A stretch of DNA of 35,535 bases from Ruminococcus callidus (GCF_020709055.1 NZ_JAJFCK010000022.1:1-35535); one strand, 5' to 3'. Shown: positions 16,292-24,296, counted from the first letter of the stretch. Made by a program: numbers and translations. The notes: generated from the letters alone by a model not told the origin.

Positions 16292-17722
16292 TTATTTTTC
16301 CACCGGTTCGAACCGGATGCGCACCTTGGGCAGGCTGGTGAGGGTGGTGTCGCAGTGGAACATGCCATCCTCCTGCGAGAGGTCGTTCTCCCCCGTTGCC
16401 GGCGGTGCGAAGATCTTCAGTGTCAGGTCTGTCTCACCCTGCAGCGGCTTCTCAAAGAACGCAGCCATCATATCCACAGTTCTGGTGCCCGGCGCCTTAT
16501 AGAACCACTTGCCGTTCAGCTCCAGCATCAGGTTGCTCTCGTCCTCAAAGACCGCCTCGCAGAAGGTAGGATTCTTCTCGAAGTGCAGCGGAATCGCCAC
16601 GCCCTCGGCATCCTCGGAATTGCTCCAGCGCAGGGTCAGCGGCAGTGCAGCTTCGCCCTCCTGACGGGTGATCTGCGGGCTGAACCAATCCCGGTGGATG
16701 ATCTCCTTGTAGGTTTCCAGCACCGGCTGCGCAATGCCCACCTCGGCATTGTTGGGGTCTTCGATCTCCAGTCCCAGTCTGCCACGGTCACGGAACTGGT
16801 AGAACGTAAAGGCGCTGAACCAGTCCGCCTGTTCTGTCTCCAGCTTATCGCAGAATTCCCGCACCATGTCTGCCTGCTCATAAGGGCCGGTGACATCGCC
16901 GTCTGCGTTGAACTCCGCCATGGTCATGGGCTTTGCCGCACCGCCGTTCAGGTGGCGGAAGCGCTCGAAGCTGCGCTTGGTCTTTTCGTAGGTGTCGGCA
17001 ACGGTGCCGCGGCTGTGGGAGTTTCCGCCGTGTTCTGCCACATCATACGGCCAGCCCCAGTGGAGCGCCATGTACTTGTCCACCGACCAGATGTCCGCTG
17101 CCGGAATGGTCTGGGCGAACTCTTGCTCCTTCTCCATCTCCTCCTTGGCGAGGTCTTCGATGCCGCCGATACAGATGATGGTCTGGACGTTGGGCGCATG
17201 CTCCTTGATGATACGGCTGGCACGGACAAAGAAATCCGCCACTTCCTGATAGGTGCAGCGCTTGTTGAACGAGAACCAGTTGCCGGTCGCCTCGTGGTTG
17301 ATGCGCAGGAACACCCGTCCGAACGGGCGCAGATCCTCTCCGATGGCAGCGAGGTGCTCGTCGGACACGTGGGGGTCGATGGTCAGCGTCAGGCTGACAT
17401 CCTGTCCGTGGCGGCGGATCTCCCGCATGTACTCGAACGGCTCGCCCTCAGTGCTGCCGCCCAGTCCGCCCTTATAGGTGAAGTAATCGTCATAGGGAAA
17501 ATCCCATGCGAAGCTGACATCCGGACTGGCGTGCACCACGCTGGCACGTCCCGGCCAGCCCGCATCCAGCGGATAATAGCAGTACATCAGACTGATGCTG
17601 CGGTGGGGTCTGCCCAGCTTGGACAGAATGTAATCCTGATTGACGTATTCGCCACGCTCGCTGCCGTCCCCCAGATCGACGGCGCACTTGGCTTTTCCCA
17701 TATGAATTCGATAGCACTCCAT
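16292..17722 (-). CDS. Intracellular clan-A glycoside-hydrolase-like protein
   Basis: A 476-aa protein with no signal peptide, so probably cytoplasmic. It resembles a clan GH-A TIM barrel such as GH26. FLRINHEATGNWF places a likely acid/base Glu144 after a His, and KPMTMAEFNADG places a likely nucleophile Glu270 about 126 residues later, the usual strand 4/strand 7 spacing. Other barrel-like pieces are SLTLTIDPH and DWFSAFTFYQFRD. The last 110 or so residues look like a beta-sandwich extension. The start at 17722 has GGAAGGAG upstream. The promoter is 240 bp away, beyond a palindromic repeat, so the leader is long and structured. Family and substrate are uncertain; a non-catalytic relative is possible. 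Confidence 0.6.
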   Translation of the reverse strand: MECYRIHMGKAKCAVDLGDGSERGEYVNQDYILSKLGRPHRSISLMYCYYPLDAGWPGRASVVHASPDVSFAWDFPYDDYFTYKGGLGGSTEGEPFEYMREIRRHGQDVSLTLTIDPHVSDEHLAAIGEDLRPFGRVFLRINHEATGNWFSFNKRCTYQEVADFFVRASRIIKEHAPNVQTIICIGGIEDLAKEEMEKEQEFAQTIPAADIWSVDKYMALHWGWPYDVAEHGGNSHSRGTVADTYEKTKRSFERFRHLNGGAAKPMTMAEFNADGDVTGPYEQADMVREFCDKLETEQADWFSAFTFYQFRDRGRLGLEIEDPNNAEVGIAQPVLETYKEIIHRDWFSPQITRQEGEAALPLTLRWSNSEDAEGVAIPLHFEKNPTFCEAVFEDESNLMLELNGKWFYKAPGTRTVDMMAAFFEKPLQGETDLTLKIFAPPATGENDLSQEDGMFHCDTTLTSLPKVRIRFEPVEK

Positions 17723-17762
17723 GTGTTTGTTGCTCCTTCCGGAAATATTTTTTCACGCTGAA

Positions 17763-17922
17763 AGCTCGTGTTCATAGGCGTCTATCTACGTCTTTTCGGC
17801 AAATTTTGTTGCATACTGCGTTAAAAATTCTTGCCATACGAAAGTATGCCTGCAAATTTTTGCCTTGTCTGCAAAAAAATTTGCTCGAAAATCCGCATAT
17901 ATTTCCTACGAACACAAGCTCT
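17763..17922 (+). repeat. Palindromic dispersed repeat, copy B (complete)
   Basis: The element has inverted ends: AGCTCGTGTTCATAGG at the left pairs with CCTACGAACACAAGCT at the right (14 of 16 positions). The interior holds a central hairpin CATAC-gaaa-GTATG. The left half recurs at 35485-35535 and the right half at 1-65. A related copy in reverse orientation is at 21176-21338. It lies between the promoter at 17966-17995 and the gene at 16292-17722, so it is transcribed in that gene's leader. No coding capacity is seen. Confidence 0.93.
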
Positions 17923-17965
17923 GATTTCAAGCTCTGATTTTGAAATAGCAATGGGTATTGCCTCT

Positions 17966-17995
17966 ATTATATGGGAAACACCGCCGGCTTGTCAA
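17966..17995 (-). promoter_or_regulatory. Promoter of the clan-A hydrolase-like gene
   Basis: Minus strand: TTGACA (17995-17990), 18 bp, TATAAT (17971-17966). Transcription from here would cross repeat copy B before reaching the start codon at 17722. Confidence 0.8.
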
Positions 17996-18067
17996 GCGCT
18001 TTTGTGTAAACGTCCAAAATTTTTGGCAGTTTCCGCAGCGGCTGCGCCGGGGCAGGCGATACAGACA

Positions 18068-18100
18068 CAAAAAGCGGAACAGGCGTTCGCCCATTCCGCT
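18068..18100 (-). terminator. Terminator of fba
   Basis: Minus strand: AGCGGAATGGGCG and CGCCTGTTCCGCT pair almost fully, followed by TTTTTGTG, 45 nt after the fba stop codon. Confidence 0.88.
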
Positions 18101-18144
18101 CATTGTTTTGTGGTTTGTGAAATTCAGAACCGGATCTCTGAAGC

Positions 18145-19008
18145 TTATGCCTTGTCGATAGAGCCGAACAGGTTCATCTTCTCCTCAACCTTTGCCATGA
18201 TTGCCTCATAGCCCGGCAGGAGCAGCTTTCTCGGGTCAAAGCCCTTGCCCTTCAGATCCTTGCCCTCTTCGATGTACTTTCTGGTTGCTTCTGCAAATAC
18301 CAGCTGGCACTCGGTGTTGACATTGATCTTTGCAACGCCCAGGGAGATTGCCTTGGTGATCTGGTCGTCCGGAATACCGGTACCGCCGTGGAGTACCAGC
18401 GGCATATCGCCAACGGCTTCCTTAACAGCAGCCAGTGTCTCGAAGCTCAGACCTTCCCAGTTTGCCGGATATACACCGTGGATGTTACCAATACCAGCAG
18501 CCAGAATGTCTACGCCCAGATCAGCGATGGTCTTGCATTCCTGCGGATCTGCGCATTCGCCTCTGCCGATGACACCGTCTTCTTCGCCGCCGATTGCGCC
18601 AACCTCTGCCTCGATGGACAGACCCAGATTGTGTGCAACTGCAACCAGTTCACGGGTCTTTGCCAGGTTCTCTTCGATCGGGAAGTGAGAGCCGTCGAAC
18701 ATGATGGAGGTGAAGCCAGCCTTGATGCAGGCATAGCACTGATCATAGGTACCGTGATCCAAATGCAGTGCAACCGGAACCGTGATGCCCAGAGATTCGT
18801 CCATTGCCTTTACCATATCTGCAACAGTCTTGAAGCCGGTCATGTACTTGCCGGCACCGCCGGAAACGCCGAGAATTACCGGAGAGTTCAGCTTCTGTGC
18901 TGTGTTCAGGATTGCCTTTGTCCATTCCAGATTGTTGATGTTGAACTGGCCGACTGCATACTTGCCGTCTCTTGCCTTGTCCATCATATCCTTTGCCGAT
19001 ACTAACAT
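18145..19008 (-). CDS. fba: Class II fructose-bisphosphate aldolase
   Basis: The zinc-dependent aldolase of glycolysis and gluconeogenesis, interconverting fructose 1,6-bisphosphate with DHAP and glyceraldehyde 3-phosphate. Seen: VALHLDHGTY with the metal and catalytic residues, the GAIGGEEDGV loop, the LVLHGGTGIPDD zinc/phosphate segment and KINVNTECQL. The product from the ATG at 19008 is 287 aa, the normal class IIB length. TTAGGAGG lies upstream; the longer frame adds 61 leader codons. It has its own promoter, is divergent from glgB, and ends in a strong terminator. Confidence 0.97.
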   Translation of the reverse strand: MLVSAKDMMDKARDGKYAVGQFNINNLEWTKAILNTAQKLNSPVILGVSGGAGKYMTGFKTVADMVKAMDESLGITVPVALHLDHGTYDQCYACIKAGFTSIMFDGSHFPIEENLAKTRELVAVAHNLGLSIEAEVGAIGGEEDGVIGRGECADPQECKTIADLGVDILAAGIGNIHGVYPANWEGLSFETLAAVKEAVGDMPLVLHGGTGIPDDQITKAISLGVAKINVNTECQLVFAEATRKYIEEGKDLKGKGFDPRKLLLPGYEAIMAKVEEKMNLFGSIDKA

Positions 19009-19081
19009 AAGTGAGTGCCTCCTAATAAATTTCTGCAACAGGGTCCGAACCGCATGATACGGCCGAGTTCTCTGCTCTTTT

Positions 19082-19110
19082 ATTATACCCCATCTTCTGT
19101 CAAATTGCAA
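19082..19110 (-). promoter_or_regulatory. Promoter of fba
   Basis: Minus strand: TTGCAA (19110-19105), 17 bp, TATAAT (19087-19082). A TTGACA also lies nearby but is too close to the -10 box. Confidence 0.7.
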
Positions 19111-19212
19111 TGGGTTTCCGAAATTTTTTTCTTTTTCTCCAGTTGGCAGTCTATTTCTCATCATATATTCGATGATGTGTCGAGAATGCAACGGTATTTT
19201 TCAATCTGGCGC

Positions 19213-19242
19213 TTGCAGTATACGGCAGGTTTCCTGTATAAT
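19213..19242 (+). promoter_or_regulatory. Promoter of glgB
   Basis: TTGCAG at 19213-19218, 18 bp, TATAAT at 19237-19242, 69 bp before the glgB start codon. Confidence 0.65.
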
Positions 19243-19310
19243 GAATAGGAAAGAGAAATAAATTCAGCAGAAAGTGACAAACTGCGGAATTGAGAGGAGT
19301 TACAACGTTC

Positions 19311-21176
19311 ATGGATATCCATCAGTTTTTTCTGGGAAATTCCTTTGATGCACATACCTATTTCGGGGCGCACATCACCAGGGACGGCGTGGTGTTCCGC
19401 ACCCTTGCGCCAAATGCCAAAGCTGTCGCCCTGATCTGGGAGGGCGGCGAGTGGGAGCCGATGCCCATGACACGCATTCATGACGGCGGTGTCTATGAGA
19501 TCACCGTGCCGGATGCGCTGCCCGGACAGATGTACAAGTACCGCATCACGCCGCAGAACCCCGACGGCGAGACCATCGACCACTGCGACCCCTACGGATT
19601 CGGCATGGAGCTGCGCCCCAGCAACGCCTCCATTATCCGTGATCTCTCCAGCTACACCTTCCACGACAGCAGCTGGATGAAACAGCGCAGCGACCACCGG
19701 CACAAGCCCGTCAACATCTACGAGGTGCACCTTGGCTCGTGGATGACCAATCCCCACGACGAAAACGGCTGGTACACCTACGAGGAGATCGCACCGAAGC
19801 TGGTGAAGTACGTCAGGGAAAACGGCTACAACTACATCGAATTCATGCCTCTCAGCGAGCATCCGGCGGATTGTTCGTGGGGCTATCAGAATACTGGCTT
19901 TTTCAGCCCCACCGCCCGTTACGGCACAGCGCACCAGCTGATGCAGCTGGTGGACACCTGCCATCAGGCGGGTATCGGCGTCATCATCGACTTTGTTCCC
20001 GTACACTTCGCCGTGGACGGCTACGCCCTGAACCACTACGACGGCACGACCCTCTACGAATACCCGGAAAAAGAGGACACCTACAGCGAATGGGGCAGCT
20101 GCAATTTCATTCACGCACGGGGCGAGGTGTGCAGCTTCCTCCAGTCCAACGCCTTCTACTGGCTGGATGTCTTTCACTTCGACGGCATCCGCATGGATGC
20201 GGTCAGCCGGCTGATCTACTGGGGCGGCGAGGAATACCGTGGCACCAACCCGTCCAGCATCCAGTTCCTGAAGCGCATGAATCAGGGGCTGCACCAGCGG
20301 TATCCGGATGCCATGCTCATTGCGGAGGACTCCACCAATTACAGCGGTGTCACCAAACCGGTGGAATACGGCGGACTGGGCTTCGACTATAAGTGGGACA
20401 TGGGCTGGATGAATGACACCCTGAACTACTTCCGCCAGTACCCGTGGGAGCGGAAAAACGAGTACCACAAGCTCACGTTCTCCATGATGTACTTCCCCAA
20501 CGAGTACTATCTGCTTCCCCTCTCCCACGACGAAAACGTCCACGGGAAAGCGACGATTCTGCAAAAGATGTTCGGGCAGTACGAACAGAAGTTCCCGCAG
20601 GCACGGGCGCTCTACCTCTATATGTACGCCCATCCGGGGAAAAAGCTGCTCTTCATGGGCAGCGAGCTGGGACAGCTGCGGGAGTGGACGGAGACCCAGC
20701 AGCAGGATTTCGACATCCTGAAGTTCCCCATCCACGATGCGTTCCACCACTTTATGATGGAGCTGAACCGGCTCTATCTCACAGAACCAGCGCTGTATGA
20801 GGGCGACTATGAGGCGGACGGCTTCCGCTGGCTGGACTGCCATCAGGAAGAGCGGTGCATCTACGCCATCCAGCGCCACGCTGCCCACGGGGAAGATCTG
20901 GTGATTCTCCTGCACTTCTCCGACGAGGGCACACAGCACTATACGTTCACCCTGCCGGACTGCACCGCATTGCAGCCGCTGCTGCACACCGACTGGGAGC
21001 GATTCCACGGAAACACCGTGGAGGACACCAAACCCATCGTTGGCGAGATGACCCGAAACGGCTGCCAGTTCCAGATTGACCTGCCGCCGTTTAGCGGAAT
21101 CCTGCTGAAAAAGACACCGCAGCAAAAGAAGCCTGCAGCAAAGCCAAAAAAATCCGCAGGGACGAAGAAAAAGTAA
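19311..21176 (+). CDS. glgB: 1,4-alpha-glucan branching enzyme
   Basis: GlgB makes the alpha-1,6 branches of glycogen. An N-terminal CBM48-like domain (about 1-115, with VFRTLAPNAKAVAL) precedes a GH13 barrel with ADCSWGYQNTGFFSPTARYG, the nucleophile Asp296 in DGIRMDAVSR, acid Glu339 in IAEDSTNYSG and the LSHDENVHGK motif. An all-beta C-terminal domain follows. The ATG at 19311 is preceded by GAGAGGAG; a TTG 7 codons upstream is possible but overlaps that site. The 621-aa protein ends in a Lys-rich tail of about 22 residues with 11-12 lysines, not usual in GlgB. The other glg genes are not in the window. Repeat copy C begins at the last base of its stop codon. Confidence 0.97.
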   Translation: MDIHQFFLGNSFDAHTYFGAHITRDGVVFRTLAPNAKAVALIWEGGEWEPMPMTRIHDGGVYEITVPDALPGQMYKYRITPQNPDGETIDHCDPYGFGMELRPSNASIIRDLSSYTFHDSSWMKQRSDHRHKPVNIYEVHLGSWMTNPHDENGWYTYEEIAPKLVKYVRENGYNYIEFMPLSEHPADCSWGYQNTGFFSPTARYGTAHQLMQLVDTCHQAGIGVIIDFVPVHFAVDGYALNHYDGTTLYEYPEKEDTYSEWGSCNFIHARGEVCSFLQSNAFYWLDVFHFDGIRMDAVSRLIYWGGEEYRGTNPSSIQFLKRMNQGLHQRYPDAMLIAEDSTNYSGVTKPVEYGGLGFDYKWDMGWMNDTLNYFRQYPWERKNEYHKLTFSMMYFPNEYYLLPLSHDENVHGKATILQKMFGQYEQKFPQARALYLYMYAHPGKKLLFMGSELGQLREWTETQQQDFDILKFPIHDAFHHFMMELNRLYLTEPALYEGDYEADGFRWLDCHQEERCIYAIQRHAAHGEDLVILLHFSDEGTQHYTFTLPDCTALQPLLHTDWERFHGNTVEDTKPIVGEMTRNGCQFQIDLPPFSGILLKKTPQQKKPAAKPKKSAGTKKK

Positions 21177-21338
21177 GAACCTGTCTTCACAAGAAATATA
21201 TGTGGATTTTCGAGCATAATTTTGTTGCAGACAAGGCAAAAATACGCAGGCGGGCTGTCGCCCGGCAAGTATTTTTCACGCAGGATGCAGCAAAATTTGC
21301 CGAAAAGGCACGTGGATACGCTTGTGAAGACGGGTTCT
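21176..21338 (-). repeat. Palindromic dispersed repeat, copy C (complete, diverged ends)
   Basis: Terminal inverted repeats AGAACCTGTCTTCACAAG (left) and CTTGTGAAGACGGGTTCT (right) match at 17 of 18 positions. The interior aligns with copy B in reverse orientation (GCAGACAAGGCAAAAAT, TTTGCCGAAAAGGCACG). The ends and the central stem (CGGGC-tgtc-GCCCG here, CATAC-gaaa-GTATG in B) differ in sequence but still pair. It lies between the glgB stop and the glgB terminator. Confidence 0.92.
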
Positions 21339-21351
21339 AAATCCCTATTGG

Positions 21352-21390
21352 AAGCGCCGGAGCAGTTTGGAACCACTCCGGCGCTTTTTA
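21352..21390 (+). terminator. Terminator of glgB
   Basis: AAGCGCCGGAG pairs with CTCCGGCGCTT, followed by TTTTTAT. It is now 175 nt from the glgB stop because repeat copy C lies in between. Confidence 0.9.
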
Positions 21391-21496
21391 TCGGATAGCA
21401 AAAATTTTCGTAGAGTGCTGAAACCAACGGACACTACACAAAAAGCATCGTGCAGAAACGAGAAGATTTCAGGACTGTTTCCCCGAAAAGGCTGCT

Positions 21497-21758
21497 CCAG
21501 CTGAGCGCAGCTGGCGAGGTGTTCTTAGAGGGCACGTGCCCTCTAAGTCGCTGTCCGCAGACAGCGAAATTCTCCGCGCCATGCTTCTGGCGCACGGGGA
21601 AGCTGGGTGAGAAAAGCGGCAGCTTTTCGAGGGCGGAGCGAACAAGACCGCTCCGCCCTGTGTCCCGCTTGCTGTACCATATTTTGAAAACATTCCGGTG
21701 GAATGTTTTCAACGGACTTTACCCTTGTTGAAATGGGCGGACACGGCACGCCGTGTCC
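21497..21758. other. Array of eight consecutive hairpins (structured ncRNA or nested palindromic repeats)
   Basis: Eight back-to-back inverted repeats fill this gap: 21497-21514 (CCAGCTG/CAGCTGG), 21524-21547 (a perfect 24-bp palindrome), 21548-21567 (CGCTGTC/GACAGCG), 21576-21593 (GCGCCA/TGGCGC), 21611-21628 (GAAAAGC/GCTTTTC), 21631-21658 (GGGCGGAGCG/CGCTCCGCCC), 21684-21712 (13-bp arms) and 21739-21758 (GGACACGGC/GCCGTGTCC). Arms are perfect and loops short. No T-runs follow, so they are not ordinary terminators. Overlapping reading frames of about 92 codons on both strands are by-products of the palindromes. Function unknown. Confidence 0.85.
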
Positions 21759-21789
21759 CTACAGGAACGAACACAAGAGCCATCGTATT

Positions 21790-23625
21790 TTACAGCACCA
21801 CTTTCACCTGATACTTCTCCATCCAATAGTTCATCTGGACAAAATAGGCGATGATCTGCGGGCGTGTCATGAGCTGTCCGTACCACTGCACCGACTCCTC
21901 CGATTGCAGCAGCTGTTCCAGCATCTCCCGCCGCACCAGCTGCAATACCGGTGCCTGCGGATTCTGCAAGACCTGTTCCAGCATCTGGCAGACCGTCCGC
22001 AGATAGCTGGGGTTATGGGTCTTGGGATAGGGGCTTTTTTTCCGCCACAGCACTTCCGGCGGAAGATAATCCTGCATCGCCGTGCGCAGCAAGCCCTTTT
22101 CGTGTCCCTCCCAGTCCTTGTACTCCCACGGGACATTATAAAGGTATTCCGCAATGCGGTAGTCGCAGAACGGCACACGCACTTCCAGCGAACTGTACAT
22201 GCTCATGCGGTCTTTTCGATCCAGCAGCGTCTGCATGAACCAGTCCAGATTGAGCTTCATCATCTCCCGCATCCGCTGTTCCAGCGGGGAGTCCTCCGGC
22301 AGCTTTTCCGCTGCCTGAATGGTCGCCTCATAGGCTCGCTGCACATATTGCTGTGCGTCCAGTTCCGTCGCCAGCTCCGGCAGCAGAAACTGACTGCGGT
22401 AGGCGGTGCTCTGCGCCCAGGGGAAGCCGTTGATACGGCGCACCTCCGGATCCCGATACCACGGGTAGCCGCCGAACAGCTCGTCGGCGCACTCGCCGGA
22501 CAGTGCCACAGTGACCTCTTTCCGGATCTCCCGGCAGAACAGCAGCAGCGAACTGTCCACGTCCACCATCCCCGGCACATCTCTGGCATCTACTGCTGCA
22601 TACAGCGCCTCGGCAAGCGCCGGCGTATCCAGCACCGTCCAGTGGTGGCGGCTGCCTAGATACTGCTCCATACAGCGGATATAGGCGGGGTCGCTGGTAG
22701 GCTGGAAGTGGCTCTTTCGGAAATACCGGTCGTTGTCCCGATAGTCCACGGAAAACGTGTGCAGCGTTTTCCCCTGCTCCTGCAAAAAGCCGTTTGCCAG
22801 CGAGGACAGCAGGCTGGAGTCCAACCCGCCGGAGAGAAATGTCCCGATGGGCACATCGGAAACCAGCTGCCGCCGGACGGCGTCTTTCACCAGCTCCCGC
22901 ACATGCTCCGCCGTCTGTGCGAAGCTCTCCGTGTGGGGCGCTGCCCGCAGCTGCCAGTAGGCGGAGAGGTGCAGAGCATCGCTGGTATAATATCCGCAGT
23001 GCGCCGGCTTCACCTCCCGCACGGTTCGGAAAATGCCGTGTCCGGCGGTTCTGCCCGGCCCCAGAAACAGCAGCTCCGAGATACCGGTGCGGTCGATCTC
23101 GTGGGGCACCTCCGGATGCGCCAGAAGCGCCTTGATCTCCGAGCCAAAGACCAGACCGTTGGGGATCTCCGCATAAAACAGCGGTTTGACCCCGATTCTG
23201 TCCCGTGCCAGAAACAGGCGCTGCGCCGTGTGTTCCCAGACGGCAAACGCAAAGATTCCGTTCATCTGGGTGACGCAGTTCGGTCCCCAGCGGGCGTATG
23301 CCTGCAAGATGACCTCCGTGTCGCAGCGGGTGCGGAACACTGTCCCCGCCCGTTCCAGCTGTTCCCGAAGTTCCGGCGTGTTATACAGCTCGCCGTTGTA
23401 GACGATGGTATAGGTTTCTCCGCCCACCTCTGCCTCCATGGGCTGTCTGCCGTTTTCCACGTCGATGACCGCCAGACGAGTGTGCGCCATGGCACAGCAG
23501 GGCGACAGAAAAACGCCCTCCTGATCCGGCCCACGCCGCTGCAAGGTCTGCTGCATGGCACGGAGCAGCGGTTCCTGTTTCCGCAAATCCTGTTCCCAAT
23601 GTACCATTCCCGTGATTCCGCACAT
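21790..23625 (-). CDS. asnB: Glutamine-hydrolysing asparagine synthase (first of two)
   Basis: Makes asparagine from aspartate, ATP and glutamine. The mature start MCGITGMVHW supplies Cys2, the nucleophile of the class II glutaminase domain (about 1-190, with RLAVIDVENG and YNGEL). The synthase domain carries the PPi loop TFLSGGLDSS near residue 268 and SGECADELFGGYPW. The 611-aa length is typical. The ATG at 23625 follows GGGAGG; the longer frame would hide Cys2 behind 12 extra residues. It is more diverged from classical AsnB than the copy at 31768-33654, and may serve a different acceptor. Upstream is a lipoprotein gene on the same strand; no good promoter was found in the 105-nt gap. Confidence 0.92.
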   Translation of the reverse strand: MCGITGMVHWEQDLRKQEPLLRAMQQTLQRRGPDQEGVFLSPCCAMAHTRLAVIDVENGRQPMEAEVGGETYTIVYNGELYNTPELREQLERAGTVFRTRCDTEVILQAYARWGPNCVTQMNGIFAFAVWEHTAQRLFLARDRIGVKPLFYAEIPNGLVFGSEIKALLAHPEVPHEIDRTGISELLFLGPGRTAGHGIFRTVREVKPAHCGYYTSDALHLSAYWQLRAAPHTESFAQTAEHVRELVKDAVRRQLVSDVPIGTFLSGGLDSSLLSSLANGFLQEQGKTLHTFSVDYRDNDRYFRKSHFQPTSDPAYIRCMEQYLGSRHHWTVLDTPALAEALYAAVDARDVPGMVDVDSSLLLFCREIRKEVTVALSGECADELFGGYPWYRDPEVRRINGFPWAQSTAYRSQFLLPELATELDAQQYVQRAYEATIQAAEKLPEDSPLEQRMREMMKLNLDWFMQTLLDRKDRMSMYSSLEVRVPFCDYRIAEYLYNVPWEYKDWEGHEKGLLRTAMQDYLPPEVLWRKKSPYPKTHNPSYLRTVCQMLEQVLQNPQAPVLQLVRREMLEQLLQSEESVQWYGQLMTRPQIIAYFVQMNYWMEKYQVKVVL

Positions 23626-23730
23626 AAAACGTGCCTCCCTCTTCGGTTTCTTCATACGCAAAGGCGCATGCTCTATCTTATGCGGGAAACCGGAAATCTT
23701 GCACGTTTTTCAAACGGGATGTGGCAGGTT

Positions 23731-24231
23731 TTACTCCGCCGGCACAAACGGCAGTTCGATCACGCTCTCCTCCGCCGGTGCATCGGTGTTGGGTTTTGTC
23801 TGTTTAGACGAGCTGCCGGAATTCTTCGCCGCATCGGTCAGAACCGGCAGTTCGCCCTCCTCCGCCTGCACGCCGGCAGGTGTCTGTGCCTCCTCTGCTT
23901 CGCCGGCATGTGCCGCATCCTGTTCTCCCGACGGCGCAGCATCATTCCGGCTGCTGCTCTTCGCCGGCTTCGTTTTCGACGGGCTGCCGGACGCAGCTGC
24001 GGCAGTCTTTTGCGTGGTGCTTGTCTTTTTGGATGCCGTGGCAGTAGCGGTTGTAGTTTTCTTGGTGTCTGACTGCCTGCTGTCCTCTTCGGCTGTTGTC
24101 ACGGCGGTGCTGCCGGACTCCGTTTTCTCCGGCGCATCGGAAGCGCATCCGCCCAGAGCCAGCGCTGTCTGCGCACAGAACACTGCCAGCAGCAGCGTCA
24201 GTCCACGGCGTATTCCTCTTTTTTTCTGCAT
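23731..24231 (-). CDS. Ser/Thr/Ala/Lys-rich putative lipoprotein
   Basis: A 166-aa protein with a basic N-terminus (MQKKRGIRRG), a hydrophobic segment and the lipobox LGGC, so it is probably exported and lipid-anchored. The rest is low complexity: runs of T, S, A and K, then acidic stretches, with no recognisable fold, suggesting an extended surface or spacer segment. The start at 24231 has AGGAGG 9 nt upstream; the longer frame adds 15 codons. It may share a transcript with asnB downstream. Function unknown; the composition resembles the linkers of secreted proteins in this genome. Confidence 0.8.
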   Translation of the reverse strand: MQKKRGIRRGLTLLLAVFCAQTALALGGCASDAPEKTESGSTAVTTAEEDSRQSDTKKTTTATATASKKTSTTQKTAAAASGSPSKTKPAKSSSRNDAAPSGEQDAAHAGEAEEAQTPAGVQAEEGELPVLTDAAKNSGSSSKQTKPNTDAPAEESVIELPFVPAE

Positions 24232-24296
24232 CTTCAATTCCTCCTGTCCGGAAATCTGCCGTGCATGGATTGGCACGCAGACTCCTGCTTTCCTCC

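Noticed and set aside
17763..17922. Repeat copy B as an insertion sequence
   Set aside because: It is about 160 bp with no transposase frame; at most a non-autonomous element.
19161..21239. Minus-strand frame of 692 codons opposite glgB
   Set aside because: glgB on the plus strand has all GH13 motifs and a ribosome binding site; the minus frame runs through repeat copy C and the fba-glgB promoter region.
21434..21731. Two overlapping frames of about 92 codons in the hairpin array
   Set aside because: They lack ribosome binding sites and their sequence is dictated by palindromes, so they appear on both strands. Similar hypothetical proteins would be repeat translations.
21497..21758. Hairpin array as a CRISPR array
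   Set aside because: The hairpins are all different in sequence; there is no recurring repeat with regular spacers and no cas gene.
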